Position numbers and translations under genes: made by a program. DNA of 34,890 bases from Armatimonadota bacterium (lineage in GTDB: Bacteria > Armatimonadota > Zipacnadia > Zipacnadales > FEN-943): NCBI GenBank assembly GCA_026419655.1, contig JANZZA010000274.1, positions 1 through 34,890 of the forward strand, in the 5' to 3' direction. The notes below the pieces were generated by a model, which saw only the letters and a list, made by a program, of their open reading frames with translations, searched no databases and was not told the origin of the DNA. Shown in pieces: positions 1-10,900 of this stretch. Position 1 is the first letter of the stretch. Every line of letters starts with the position of its first letter.

Positions 1-8
1 CGGCTGCC

Positions 9-635
9 CTATCGGTGGTCTTCGTGCCACTGCTTGATTGCTTCGAGGGCTTCGGGGGTGCCGATTTTGTCTAAGGCTGTGAGGGCTGCTTGCTGAATTG
101 CCGGGGCCGGGTCGTTGAGAAGGTTGATCAGGGCAGGCACCGCGGCAGGATGACCTATTTCTCCGAGGGCATCAATGGCGGCTTCCCGTGTAGCCAGACT
201 CTCGGCATGGGCGCACTCCAGCAGCGGCTTTAGCGCTCTCAGGTCCTTGATAAGTCCGAGAGCTTCCGCGGCGCCGGTCCGGACCAGCTCGTCGGGGTCC
301 TTCAGCCGACTGATAAGAGCCGGCACAGCGTCTTCTCCAAAATCCTCCAGCGCATCCCGCGCGGCGTCGCGGACGATTTCTTCAGCGTCGCCAAGGCGCT
401 CAATGAGGGCCGCTACGGCTTGGGGCGGCCGCAGGCGCCTAAGTATTAGTGCCGCCCCGACCCGCGCTCTGGAGTTTCCCTGCCGCAACTGCTCAAGCAC
501 TGCTGGCACCGCCGCGGCGCCCAAGGCCGCGAGACCACTTACAGCCTCTTCCCGCTCCTGCTGTTCTCTGCTGCCAAGCTTCGCGATGAGCTGGTTCAAC
601 TTCCACCGCGTGAGCAAGTCCTTCAGCCCGCCCAT
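9..635 (-). CDS. HEAT-repeat domain protein
   Basis: 208-aa ORF made of ~31-residue alpha-helical repeats (e.g. 'DAVPALISRLKDPDELVRTGAAEALGLIKD', 'AAVPALINLLNDPAPAIQQAALTALDKIG') typical of HEAT/PBS-lyase repeats. Confidence 0.9.
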   Translation of the reverse strand: MGGLKDLLTRWKLNQLIAKLGSREQQEREEAVSGLAALGAAAVPAVLEQLRQGNSRARVGAALILRRLRPPQAVAALIERLGDAEEIVRDAARDALEDFGEDAVPALISRLKDPDELVRTGAAEALGLIKDLRALKPLLECAHAESLATREAAIDALGEIGHPAAVPALINLLNDPAPAIQQAALTALDKIGTPEALEAIKQWHEDHR

Positions 636-752
636 CGTGCGTCCCCCTTGCCTGCAAGGCTTTAAGACGCGCTCGCGCCGCGCGCCTCCCCATTGTTAAT
701 GTTATACCCGCTGTGGATGCTCTAATCCGCCAAATAGACAAAAATCCGGACA

Positions 753-785
753 CACGCTTCAAGTGCCACGCTTGAAGCTTGCGTG
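753..785. repeat. Inverted repeat/hairpin (GCTTCAAG-N7-CTTGAAGC, extended by CACGC/GCGTG)
   Basis: Perfect 8-bp arms at 756-763 and 771-778 in the intergenic region between the HEAT gene and the transporter; possible terminator of the minus-strand transporter gene, but no adjacent T-tract. Confidence 0.45.
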
Positions 786-965
786 AACTTCTGCGAGAAC
801 GGTCCGGAGGGTCCTTGTGGAGTTAACTCATAAAGAGGGGGGCTTTAGCACTGCCTTCTCGGGGCGTCGCCGGCTCTACGCCGGGCACGCTGTGGCGCTC
901 GCGGACGCGGCAGGTGGCGGCTCACCCGTCGCGTAGTGGTTCACTTCCCAATGGGGCTGCCGACG

Positions 966-3023
966 CTAGAAGGGCATCTGGGAAATGCTCTGGGACACGA
1001 GGGTGAATGCTATAGCCAGCATGCCGATTAGACCCATTCCGCAGGTGAAACCCGCGTAAAGCACCGGCGTCCACCGCCGCCAGTTATCTTCTCCGAAGCG
1101 ATGCCGCAGGTACAGGTGGCCTATCAGGGCGCCGATGAACTGGGGTATCGCAAAATGGGGGATCATGCCCAGGCCTCGAATGAAGCCATAGATAAGCAGC
1201 ACCGGCAGGCGCAGGAGATTCAGTACCCCGTAGGCTCCCACGCCAAACACCAGCCCAGCTACCATCAGCCAGGGCTTTATCGCCCGCAGGAAAATCTCCT
1301 TGTGGCCGCCCTCTGTCGTCGCCGAGAACCAGAGCCACTGGTTTAGCGCAGTGAAGTCCCAATATTTTTGCGCATAGGGATAAGCTTCGGACGGGATTGG
1401 GCGCAGCTTCCAGATATAGCTCCAGAACAGGAAGCTGCAGAAAAGCATGACTGGGAACATGAGAAGCTCTGTCTTCACGATGCTGGTGATGCGCGTGCCT
1501 GTCAGCTCGATCTCCCGGAAGCGCTGGGCCTGGGCTCCGTAATTGGCAAGCGGGATGGGCGCAAACCAGATGTCAACGCCCTTGTAGCCGCTGAGGATAA
1601 AGGTGGCTTCTCGGATCATTGGAAAGGCCACAAATTGGCCCGTAAGACCGATCATGCGAGCATTGATGTACGACTCCACTGGCGTCCAAATAAAGCCATA
1701 AAGCACGACCCACCAGACGGGGAAGCGTGGTACCAGCTTGGCGCACAGCACCACGTACCCAACGGTGGCCACCAGCCAGATGCCCAGCATCGCCCAAACG
1801 TTATAATCACCTCGGCCGGCGGGCGGTTGGCCGAGGGTAAAGCCGCCGCGGACGCCCTGCCGCGCTGCTTCCCGCCACTGTACCCACATCTTCCACATCC
1901 CCAGGAAGGCCACTGCGAAAGCTGTCCCGATGCCGAAAGACAGCCAGATGTCAATGGACGCCGCCCAGACTGTGCGGGTGGTCTCCATCCCCGGGCGCCA
2001 CGTTGGCATGTGACCGGTGACCTGAGCGATGGGATTGATGATGATTGTGGCGATTGCCGCGGCAAAGCTGCCGGCTACCATCCAGAAGGGCAGAACAAGG
2101 CCCACGAGGACGTCGGCCAGATTTGTGCCGATGCCTGTGGCCGCTGCTGGCAAGAACCGCTCGGTACCCTGCGTGAAGTCTATCCACGGGATGGGCAGGA
2201 TCTGCAGAGGCTTGAGAAGGACGACGCTCGTCAACGTAGGAATGGCCACGTAAATGACGCCAAAAACAATGCCCATCATGGTGCCGATGGAGAAGATGCG
2301 CCAGCGCCAGGTTTCCTCTTTGCGCGAGGATTCGGCGAGGGCCGTGGCGCCCTGGGCGGTGACCGGCGCCAGAGGAAAAGGCAGCTTTTCGCCGTCCGAG
2401 ACCAGTCGGAACAGAACGTAGCCGAAGGAGAACCAGGCCAGGCGGCTGAGGATGGTGGTCCCTATCGCCACCGCAATGGCCGGGTACCAGTCAGGATGAA
2501 GGAAGGTGCGGTTGCGGACGGCCCAGGAATCGGGCGGCGGAGCCACCCAGATCGGGACTTGCTCGCCCAGGCCGGCAGGTGCATTAGCCCGCAGAAACTG
2601 GGCCCAGATGAGCCCCGCGAATAGGCCGCCGGAAAGCTGCAGTACCCCGCCGATGGTGCTGGAGAGCCCGTCGGCCATGTAGTAGAGCACGTAGATTTCC
2701 TGGCGGCTCAGGATTTGGAAGGAACGCCGGGCGACTTCTGTAAAGAGGATAATAGTTGTCCACTGCGCCGCCGGACCAAGGGACTGGCCAACCACGAGGC
2801 CCAGGTAGATGGACCCGGGCATCATCACAAAGCCCACAAACAGGGCGCCCAGGACCGTCTTCCAGTTGAACCCCTCACGGTACTCAGTCGGCGTCTCGAC
2901 AAGGTCACGATAGATAGCCAGTTCTTCAACTTCTCGCATGGGCAAGCCGCAATCACCCACCGAGGGAGGCTTGTCTGCCTCTTCGCCGCCCGGCCCGGCT
3001 TTCCTCCGGGCGCGGCGCAACAT
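966..3023 (-). CDS. Polytopic membrane protein, DUF6785/OPT-like transporter family
   Basis: 685-aa ORF with many hydrophobic segments; N-terminal 'YREGFNWKTVLGALFVGFVMMPGSIYLGLVVGQSLGPAAQW' resembles the DUF6784/6785 family. An internal start at 2939 (MREVEEL...) is plausible. Confidence 0.75.
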   Translation of the reverse strand: MLRRARRKAGPGGEEADKPPSVGDCGLPMREVEELAIYRDLVETPTEYREGFNWKTVLGALFVGFVMMPGSIYLGLVVGQSLGPAAQWTTIILFTEVARRSFQILSRQEIYVLYYMADGLSSTIGGVLQLSGGLFAGLIWAQFLRANAPAGLGEQVPIWVAPPPDSWAVRNRTFLHPDWYPAIAVAIGTTILSRLAWFSFGYVLFRLVSDGEKLPFPLAPVTAQGATALAESSRKEETWRWRIFSIGTMMGIVFGVIYVAIPTLTSVVLLKPLQILPIPWIDFTQGTERFLPAAATGIGTNLADVLVGLVLPFWMVAGSFAAAIATIIINPIAQVTGHMPTWRPGMETTRTVWAASIDIWLSFGIGTAFAVAFLGMWKMWVQWREAARQGVRGGFTLGQPPAGRGDYNVWAMLGIWLVATVGYVVLCAKLVPRFPVWWVVLYGFIWTPVESYINARMIGLTGQFVAFPMIREATFILSGYKGVDIWFAPIPLANYGAQAQRFREIELTGTRITSIVKTELLMFPVMLFCSFLFWSYIWKLRPIPSEAYPYAQKYWDFTALNQWLWFSATTEGGHKEIFLRAIKPWLMVAGLVFGVGAYGVLNLLRLPVLLIYGFIRGLGMIPHFAIPQFIGALIGHLYLRHRFGEDNWRRWTPVLYAGFTCGMGLIGMLAIAFTLVSQSISQMPF

Positions 3024-3330
3024 TGGATAGGCTTTCTTCGTTTTCCCTTCATCTGTCGGCTTTCGCCAGGCGCCGCTTGCTGTGCGTTCCTACCGGCCTA
3101 CAGGCACAGTCGTGGCTGGCAGGTGCCGGGGGTAGAGCGGCAAGGGAGCTGGTCAGTCAGCGCCCAGGGTCGAAGCAGCAGGAGAGAGTATCGGACAAGA
3201 GCTACGGCACCACGTCTCCCCGGGCACCTCCCTGCCTTCACAAAAACCTGTTCTGGATCAGCCTGAGCCATTTCGCATGACCGCCTTAAGGAATGTCCGT
3301 GAGACAGTTACGCAGCGGGCAAACCAGGGC

Positions 3331-4290
3331 CTAATCGCCGCCGGGCAGTCTTTCGGGCAATCTTTCCCCGCGGCGAAGGAGAGCCTGCACTTGGTCGAGA
3401 GTGGGCAAGCCCGCACGGCCGCCAAGGGCCTGACAACTCAGAGCCGCCGTGGCCGAAGCGAAGCGCATCGCATCTGGCAACGCCATCCTCCTGGCGAGGC
3501 CGAAGGCAAAGGCGCCATGATAGACATCGCCAGCGCCCGTGGTGTCAACAACGGGCTGCACTTCGAAGGCTGGCTGGTAGACTATCTCTCCGCTTGTGTC
3601 GCAGGCCACGCTCCCGCGGGCACCCATAGTCACCACAGCTACGCCACCGGCTTGCTTAGCTATTGCTGCTGCCGCAGCTTCGCAGGATTGTTCGCCGCTC
3701 CAGTTGAGGGCGCAGTCCTGTGGAAGGATTGGATAGTCCACCAGGCGCAAAAGCTGTGCGGTATGCTCGCCAAGGTGTTCTATGTCGGCCACAGTCGGGA
3801 TGCCCAGTTCGCGGCAGCGCTGGACAAGGGCAGTGGCAGCGGCAAGATGGTGAGTGTCCACCAGGACCACGCGGGCATTGCTGGCCCGGTCGTAGTCAAG
3901 CTCTTCGGGGGCTATGGTGCCGGTGGCCGGGGGCCGCCACAGGATTGCCCGCAGCCCCGTCGCCTTGTGTGCAACACAGAAGGCCCACTGGGAGCGGGCG
4001 CTGGGAATGACCTGCAGGCCCCAGGAGGCGTCTACGCCGACATGTTCAAAAGCCTCGCGGATTTTGCGCCCATAGTCGTCATCGCCGACGCGACCGATAA
4101 AGGCCACGCGGCCTCCCAGGCGCGCAATGGCAGCCGCGGCCGTAGCTGCCGGGCCCCCGCCCTGCTCTTCGAGTGCCAGCAAGGGGCGCTTCTGGTCGAG
4201 CTGTGGCCACTCCTCGCAGATACCGAGTGTGTCCCAGCAGCACGTGCCCAGGCACACTACGTCATATGCTGGTGCACAAGTGGCCTTCAT
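3331..4290 (-). CDS. PfkB/ribokinase-family carbohydrate kinase
   Basis: 'GGGPAATAAAAIARLGGRVAFIGRVGDDDYG' and the C-terminal signature 'DTTGAGDVYHGAFAFGLA'. ORF extends to 4344; start chosen at 4290 because of GGGGAG just upstream. Confidence 0.9.
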   Translation of the reverse strand: MKATCAPAYDVVCLGTCCWDTLGICEEWPQLDQKRPLLALEEQGGGPAATAAAAIARLGGRVAFIGRVGDDDYGRKIREAFEHVGVDASWGLQVIPSARSQWAFCVAHKATGLRAILWRPPATGTIAPEELDYDRASNARVVLVDTHHLAAATALVQRCRELGIPTVADIEHLGEHTAQLLRLVDYPILPQDCALNWSGEQSCEAAAAAIAKQAGGVAVVTMGARGSVACDTSGEIVYQPAFEVQPVVDTTGAGDVYHGAFAFGLARRMALPDAMRFASATAALSCQALGGRAGLPTLDQVQALLRRGERLPERLPGGD

Positions 4291-4324
4291 AAGTCTCCCC
4301 GTCAGTGGAACTGGGAGCAATAAG

Positions 4325-5155
4325 CTAGTCGTTTGGTTCGCCAATGAGCCGCAGGATGTTGCCGCCGAGAATCTTGGCGGTGTCTTCGCGGCTCAGGCCC
4401 CAGCTGCGAATCCAGGCCAGGTCCTCGGCCAGCGCTGCCTGGTTATCGGGGTTCCACGGATAGTCCAGGCCATAAATGATTCGGTCTGGCCCAACGGTGT
4501 CGAGCAGCACGTCAATTCGCTGCCAGGTAATGCGGTAAACATTCGCCCGTCCCGAGCACTGGGTGAGGCCAGCGTAAACATTTCGGTTATTGTGCAGCAC
4601 GGCTAGTGCCTCATCGAAAAGGGCGTAGCCCCCGAGGTGGTCCATGATAATCTTAAGACAGGGGTGGCGCTGAGCGACTTCGTCAAGAAGCATGGGCCGA
4701 TAGGTATTCAGCAAGCCGCCGTGGGTGCCAGTGTGGATGTGCAGGGGGACGTTCAGCTCTTCAGCCGCCGCCCAGAACTCGTCAAGGGAAGGGTCGTTGA
4801 CCGCGATACCATGGACCGGTGGATGGACCTTGACGCCCTTGAGGCCCGCGCGGATGAGCTGGGCCAGCCTTTGTGCAGCGTCGCGCTGCGCGGGGTTGAT
4901 GGTGGCGAAACCGCGCAAATGTGGGTAGTCTTGCAGCTCGGCCAAAAGCCAGTCATTGGGGTCGGCGAAAGTCTGAGCCGCCTGCCCACCCCAGCCAAGG
5001 TTCTCGTGCTCAAAGGGCGCAAAGACCACGGCCCCGTCAACCTCATTCGCTTGCAGGATTTCAGCCAGCCGGGGCAAGGTCCCGTCTTGAGGGTTCGCGG
5101 ACAGTCCAAAGTGTGTTGCGCCGGTGTGGCAATGGCTGATAAAAACCTTCATCAT
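4325..5155 (-). CDS. Amidohydrolase family protein (Amidohydro_2/COG2159-like TIM-barrel metal hydrolase)
   Basis: 'GLKGVKVHPPVHGIAVNDPSLDEFWAAAEELNVPLHIHTGTHGG', 'IIMDHLGGY', 'DRIIYGLDYPWNP' motifs. ORF reaches 5296; internal start at 5155 (MMKVFISHCHTG) is more likely. Confidence 0.85.
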   Translation of the reverse strand: MMKVFISHCHTGATHFGLSANPQDGTLPRLAEILQANEVDGAVVFAPFEHENLGWGGQAAQTFADPNDWLLAELQDYPHLRGFATINPAQRDAAQRLAQLIRAGLKGVKVHPPVHGIAVNDPSLDEFWAAAEELNVPLHIHTGTHGGLLNTYRPMLLDEVAQRHPCLKIIMDHLGGYALFDEALAVLHNNRNVYAGLTQCSGRANVYRITWQRIDVLLDTVGPDRIIYGLDYPWNPDNQAALAEDLAWIRSWGLSREDTAKILGGNILRLIGEPND

Positions 5156-5283
5156 GGTGTCACCATCCGATCTTGCTGTCGGGGCACAGTTGTCATGCGT
5201 TCTCTGGCCGGATATTGTTTTCGTGTATTGGCCGGAGCGGAATGTTCCTGGCCAGAACACCATTATATATGCAAGCAGGTTAC

Positions 5284-7023
5284 ATGCCAAAGCCAACCCG
5301 CGGGGAGATTGTTTTTGTTCTTCTCTGGGCGGCTTTCGTGGTAGTCCTCGCCGGCCTGCCCTATGTTATAGCTGCTTCCTGGGCCGGGCCTGACCGATAT
5401 TTCAGTGGCTTCATCGCCGCTGTGGACGACAGCAATGCTTATCTTGCGTGGACCCGCCAGGCTGCCGAAGGAAACCTGTTTCTGGCCAACCAGTACACCA
5501 CCGCTTTCCAAAATCCTCGCTTCTTCAGCCTGTTTTTCCAGGCCACGGGCTGGCTATGTCGGGTCTTCGGCCTGCAGCCCATAGAGGCTTTTCATCTAGC
5601 CCGGCTTGTTGGCGTCCCTGTGGCCCTTTACAGTTTCTACTGCCTCTGCGCCTTCGTGACAGCTCGGCGGCTTATCCGCGTTGCTGCTCTCGTTATCGCG
5701 TCGCTGTCGTCCGGCCTCGGCTGGTTGTTCGTACTGCACGCTTATGGCGGCGGCAGACCGAAAGCTTTCCCAATAGATTGCGCGGCCAACTGGCTGGTGA
5801 TGCCCGAGGCGGTGACTTATCTAAGTTTTCTCATCAATCCGCTGTTCACGTGGTCGCTGGCTCTACTTAGTGCCGGTTTGTTGTGGGCATGGGCGGCGTT
5901 GGCTGAAGGCAACTGGCTCCGCGGTCTTGTTGCTGGTCTCATCGTCCTGGTGCTCGGCAACATCCATACTTACGACATTCCTGCCGTCTGGCTGTCGGTG
6001 GTCTTTGGGGCCTGGCTTGCGGTAGTCTATTCCGGCCTGAAGCTGCCACGCGCAGTTGCCCTTGTCTGCTTGATCATTGCGGTATCTGCCCCTGGGCCCC
6101 TGTGGGCGTGGTACACATCTCAGGCGGATCCGGCCTGGCTGGCAAAAATAAACACGCCCACTCTCTCCCCAAGGCTGCTCGACTACGCCTTAGGGTTCGG
6201 GCTGGTGTTGCTGGCCGCGGTCGTTGGTGCGGCAGTTGCTTGGGCGCAGCGCCGAAAGAACTGGCGTCCCATGGCCGTAGTTTTTTGGGCCACAGTAACT
6301 TTCGCCCTGGCGTATGCCCCTGTAAGCTTTCAGCGCAAAATGATAGAGGGGGAACACCTGGCCTTGTCTTTGCTGGCAGCTATCGGTCTGGTGACAACGG
6401 CGGAAAGCCTCATGGGCCAGCGCCTGAGGAAAGGCTCAGCGGCGACAGCTCCTCGGCGGTCTCGCGCCGCTAATGTGCTCGTTGTTCTTGCTCTGTTCGT
6501 GGTCCTGACCGCGCCTTCTAATCTGGTATTTGTCGCAGATGCTCTTGGTCATGTGGCAGCGAACAATGCTGACCTGCTGGGCGTCCTTATGCCGCCAGTG
6601 TACTTGACCCATGATGAGGTGGTCGGGCTGGAGTGGCTTGCGTCCAACACTACCTTCGCCGACGTGGTCATGTCGTCGTCGCTCATTGGCAATCACATTC
6701 CTGCGTGGTCTCGTGCGCGGGTGGTGGCCGGCCACTGGGCTGAAACACTTAACCCGCGTGCCATGCTGCGAACTGTGACGACCTTTTACGCTCCCGGCAT
6801 TGACCCCACCATCCGCGAGGAAATACTGCGCAATACCGGCGCAACCTATGTGTGGTGGGGACAGTACGAGCGGCTAATACAGCGCTCCATGCAGGCGGCC
6901 GCCGAGCGGGCTGTCGGCGGGCCTGTAGAGACCCCTGACCCACCCCACAGGGGGCTTGCCAGCCTTGTTGAGGTCTTTTGCCAGGGCGATGTGGTGATCT
7001 ACCGCGTGCTTGCTCGCGACTAA
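5284..7023 (+). CDS. Polytopic membrane protein, probable GT-C-like glycosyltransferase
   Basis: ~580-aa multi-TM protein with an acidic loop after TM1 ('FIAAVDDSNAYLAWTRQAAEGNLFLANQYTT') as in GT-C/PMT-like glycosyltransferases. ORF opens at 5173; start MPKPTRG at 5284 precedes TM1. Confidence 0.65.
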   Translation: MPKPTRGEIVFVLLWAAFVVVLAGLPYVIAASWAGPDRYFSGFIAAVDDSNAYLAWTRQAAEGNLFLANQYTTAFQNPRFFSLFFQATGWLCRVFGLQPIEAFHLARLVGVPVALYSFYCLCAFVTARRLIRVAALVIASLSSGLGWLFVLHAYGGGRPKAFPIDCAANWLVMPEAVTYLSFLINPLFTWSLALLSAGLLWAWAALAEGNWLRGLVAGLIVLVLGNIHTYDIPAVWLSVVFGAWLAVVYSGLKLPRAVALVCLIIAVSAPGPLWAWYTSQADPAWLAKINTPTLSPRLLDYALGFGLVLLAAVVGAAVAWAQRRKNWRPMAVVFWATVTFALAYAPVSFQRKMIEGEHLALSLLAAIGLVTTAESLMGQRLRKGSAATAPRRSRAANVLVVLALFVVLTAPSNLVFVADALGHVAANNADLLGVLMPPVYLTHDEVVGLEWLASNTTFADVVMSSSLIGNHIPAWSRARVVAGHWAETLNPRAMLRTVTTFYAPGIDPTIREEILRNTGATYVWWGQYERLIQRSMQAAAERAVGGPVETPDPPHRGLASLVEVFCQGDVVIYRVLARD

Positions 7024-7113
7024 TTTGCCATTCGGGAAGCAGGCCGGCGCAAGCGGGGAGGACAGAGGGCGCTGCGGCGCAAGGCTCTAGCGGGCGGCTC
7101 TTGGCGAGCTAGA

Positions 7114-7941
7114 TTAGGTGTCCCCATCGTTTGCCAAGCCGACTGCCAGGTTATCCAGGTTCAGGGTCATTCCATCTGACGCCGCCCGAACTTCAAGGCC
7201 GGTTTCCTGGCTCATGCGCTCGGCGATTTCCCATGGCTTGTTGCGAAGTACGTTCATACCAAAGTGAGTTATTATCGCCAGCCCTGGGGCTGCTTCGGCG
7301 ATGAGCCGAGCCGCTGAGGCTGGGTTGAGGTGCGGCACGGCTGGCCCGTGGTCGCTGAAGAGCACAACGTTGACCAAGAGCAACTCGCACTCGCTGAAGG
7401 CCCGGCCGAGACCTTCGTGGTAGTAGGTGTCCGCAACGACCCCCACGCGGCCTCTGGCGTCGTCAAAGATGAGCCCGTAGGTCTCCACGCCGTGGTGAAG
7501 AGCTGCGGCGGTGCGAATAAGGAGGTCGCCAAGCTCATGCACGCTGCCAGGCGCCAGAGTCTCCCGGCGCGACACGAAACGCTGGACATACCGGCATAGG
7601 GGAGAGTCATCCTCGTAGGCGGCGCGAGGGGCCAGCAGCAATCCATTGCGGTATGTGCCGCCGTCGGTCATGGCCTCTATCATTACGTTGGCGTCGTTGG
7701 CGTGGTCCAGATGGTGGTGCGTGAGCACGACGGCATCTAGGGTGGTGGGGTCGAGCTTGGGCCGGCTGGCCCAGCAGCGCACCAGGCTGCCAGGGCCAGG
7801 ATCGAGAATGACGTTGCGTCCACCCATGCGCAGCCAGATGCCGCCAGAAGCCCGCAACTGCCGTGCCACGACGAACCTTGCCCCAGCCGTGCCTAGGAAC
7901 TTGAGGAAACGTTCCGGGTAGCGCTCAGCTGTACGGGGCAT
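7114..7941 (-). CDS. MBL-fold metallo-hydrolase
   Basis: 'VVLTHHHLDHAND' HxHxDH motif, N-terminal 'FLGTAGARF', 'VGVVADTYYHEG', 'AIITHFG'. ORF extends to 7980, overlapping the upstream gene; start 7941 has GAGGG upstream. Confidence 0.85.
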   Translation of the reverse strand: MPRTAERYPERFLKFLGTAGARFVVARQLRASGGIWLRMGGRNVILDPGPGSLVRCWASRPKLDPTTLDAVVLTHHHLDHANDANVMIEAMTDGGTYRNGLLLAPRAAYEDDSPLCRYVQRFVSRRETLAPGSVHELGDLLIRTAAALHHGVETYGLIFDDARGRVGVVADTYYHEGLGRAFSECELLLVNVVLFSDHGPAVPHLNPASAARLIAEAAPGLAIITHFGMNVLRNKPWEIAERMSQETGLEVRAASDGMTLNLDNLAVGLANDGDT

Positions 7942-7957
7942 GGCAGGGCCCTCGCTA

Positions 7958-10900
7958 CTACTCGCCAGCAGTGGGCTCAAAGGTCAGTGACGGCAGTTGG
8001 GCTTCGGCGGCTTCCCCCGCGGCCCGACGGTGCATGAACTCTCGCGCCTGATGCATGAAGGCTTCCATGCGGGTAGCTGCGGTGGCCTGCTCCAGGCCGT
8101 CGTAGACCATGTTGAGGAATGGAATGCCGCCGAAATCCTGCCGCACATATTTTAGAATGGCGTGTGAGATTGTGCCGGGCATGCAGGTGAAGGGCATGAC
8201 AGCGATGATGCCTGACAGGCCCTTGCGGGCGAAATCCACGGCTTTGCCGACGGTCATTATGGCCTCGCCTTCGAAGGTGTGGTGCACGTAGGGCGCAGCA
8301 TACCAGAGAACCATGTCTGTAGGCGGCTCGTGAGCGTTCCGCAAGAAGCCGTCGAAGACCTCCACCAAAGCATGTTCGTCGTGCTTCATGACCTTATCGG
8401 TGAGCTTGTTTTTGATGACCAGGCCCCACTGCCGGCGCTGCCGCGCCCTCATGTCGCGCCGGAAGTTGCGATACAGGAACCATTCATACACCGGCGCCAT
8501 CCACACTTCGCCGCCCAGTGCCTCGACCTGGCCAATAACGTTCTGGTTGGAGAAGCGATTGGCCCGCACGTAGAACTCGCCAACGAGGCCAATGATTGGC
8601 TTGGGCACAGAGCGGTCTACAGGCACAGCCTCGAAGCGGCGTCGGGCGCTCTCGAGGGCGGCGGCGATGTCGTCGAGTTTTCCGCCCTGCCGTATGGCTT
8701 CGCAAACTTCGTCGAGGGACTCCCAATAGGCCTGATTTGCCATTCCGGGAACTGTTTCGTATGGGCGCGTTTCCAGAAGAGCTTTCTCCACAAGGTCAGC
8801 CGCCACCACGCCGCGCCAGCCCAGATGGATAAACTTGCGGCCCACAATGCCCAGGTCGTTATAAAAGCTGGCCGCCTGATTGGGTGCGTAGATGGGCACG
8901 TCCTCGTAGCCAAGCTCATCGAGCACCAGTCGCTGGAGGGCATTGTATTGGCCGAAGCGGCACGGCCCACCAGAGCCGCCCATGAAGAAGGCGTACCGGT
9001 CGCGGTCGAAGTCGGGCTGCTTGACGCGCTTGACCATGTCGCCGGTAGTGACGATGGCCGGGAAACATTCCTTGCCCGTGGTATAGCGGCGGCCCCAGTA
9101 GAGGGTCTCCTCGTCTGGTTCTGGCAGCACCTCGGCGTTCATGCCGCACGCCTGGAAAGCAGCCGCCAGAGCATAGGCGTGGCCGCTCATATTCGGGATT
9201 AATACCGTCCGCTGCATACCGCGCTCGATGGTGAGGCGCCGAAACACCTTCTGGCCTCCGAACTTGCGCCCGTGGACTTGTTCAATCGAATCCAAGAAGG
9301 CCTCGCAGCGGGTGATCATGCCGGCGTCGGCCGAGTGCTCATCAATCTCGATTATAAGCGTTGGCTTTTCGCCGAGGCGCTCCTGGAAGAATCTTTGCAG
9401 GAAGCTATCGGGGCCGCACCCGAAGTTTGTCAGATAGAGGGGGTACAGGCGGGGGTCGTCGGCCACAATCTCAGCCGCCGCCAGTATCCTCTGACCATAC
9501 CGCCAGTACATATTGAACCAGTCCCCACGCAAGCGCACCTTCGCGAGCGGCAGGCAGTCCAGAGGAATGGCCAGCACACCCATATCGCGCAGCTTCTGAG
9601 GGATTTCCAGGTTGGCGCCGGGGTCGCACGCATTATAAGCACGGCCCACGATGACGATGGCAAACTTGTCCTCAGGGAGGCTTTCGAGGATTTCCTGGCC
9701 CCGCCGCCGCATGGTTTGCTCAAATTCCCGCTGCGCCTGCAGGGCTTTATCCACTGCTGCCCGGAGCTGGCGCATCGAGGCGCCAAGCGCCTGGGCTGTA
9801 TCTGAAAGCGCTTCTACTAGATGGTCTGGCCCGTAGTCGAAGTAAAGCACAGGCGTCAGCACTTGCACGCCGCGCTCCGTGAAGCCTACTGCAGACCGCA
9901 GCCAGTACGGTGAGCTTTGCACATAGGGACAAACAAAGCTGTCAGTCATTCCGGGGTCGGCTTTCGGCAAATTTACTACGCTGGGCAGGAACAGGTAATC
10001 AATCTCCTGGTCTAGCAGCCACAGTACATGGCCGAGGAAAACTTTGCACGGGAAACACCATTCCGCAGTGGACTGCTCGACGCCGTCGTGGATGATGGCT
10101 TTGTTGGTCGGCGGCGAGAGCACCACGCGGCAGCCCAGCTCGTTGAAGAAGGTGTGCCAGAAGGGATAGAGGTCGAAGAACAGGTGCCCGCGGGGCAGGC
10201 CTATGCGCGGAGCATCGTCGGGCAGGTCCTGCTGAGCAGTGTAGGACTTCAGCAGCGCGCGCTCGCGCTCCCGGAACAGGTCCGGAAGGTCGGGGCGCTT
10301 GCGGGCTGTGCGCTCGACATCGTACTTTTCACAGCGGCTTCCGTAATGTAAGGGCTTCTCGCCCTCGATCTTCACGACCTTGATTTCGCAGCGGTTGGCA
10401 CAGTCCTGGCACTCGAAGGTTTCAATAGCATAGGGGCGGCGAGACAGGTCAAAGCCCTTGAACTTTGACGGCTGGCCGTGGTCGTTTTCGAGGGCAATGA
10501 CGGCGCAGCCGATGGCACCGGTAACCTCATTGTGGGCTGGCACGGTGATGGGCTTGCCGGTTACCTGCTCGAAGGCCGCCACGACGGCCCGGTTGAGGGC
10601 CGTCCCGCCCTGGAAGAAGATATGCTCCCCGACGCGCTTGCGGCCCACGACGCGGTTGAGATAGTTGTAGACAATGGAGTACGCTAGGCCGGCCACCAGG
10701 TCTTCCACAGGCGCCCCGGCTTGCTGCTGGCGTGTCAGCTCTGTCTCCATGAAGACCGTGCACCGCTCGCCCAGGTCCGCGGGAGTCTTTGAACGGAAGG
10801 CCAGTTCGGCAAACTCGCCCTTTATTGAGATGCCCAGCCGCTCGGCCTGCTCTTCTAAGAAGGACCCCGTGCCGGCGGCGCAGACCTTGTTCATCTCAAA

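Noticed and set aside
1368-2624. 418-aa + strand ORF
   Set aside because: Antisense to the transporter gene; His/Asp/Gly-rich translation is typical of the complement of a membrane-protein gene.
3277-4323. 348-aa + strand ORF
   Set aside because: Antisense to the PfkB kinase, which has clear family motifs; no domain recognised.
8279-9202. 307-aa + strand ORF
   Set aside because: Antisense to the activase; no recognisable motif.
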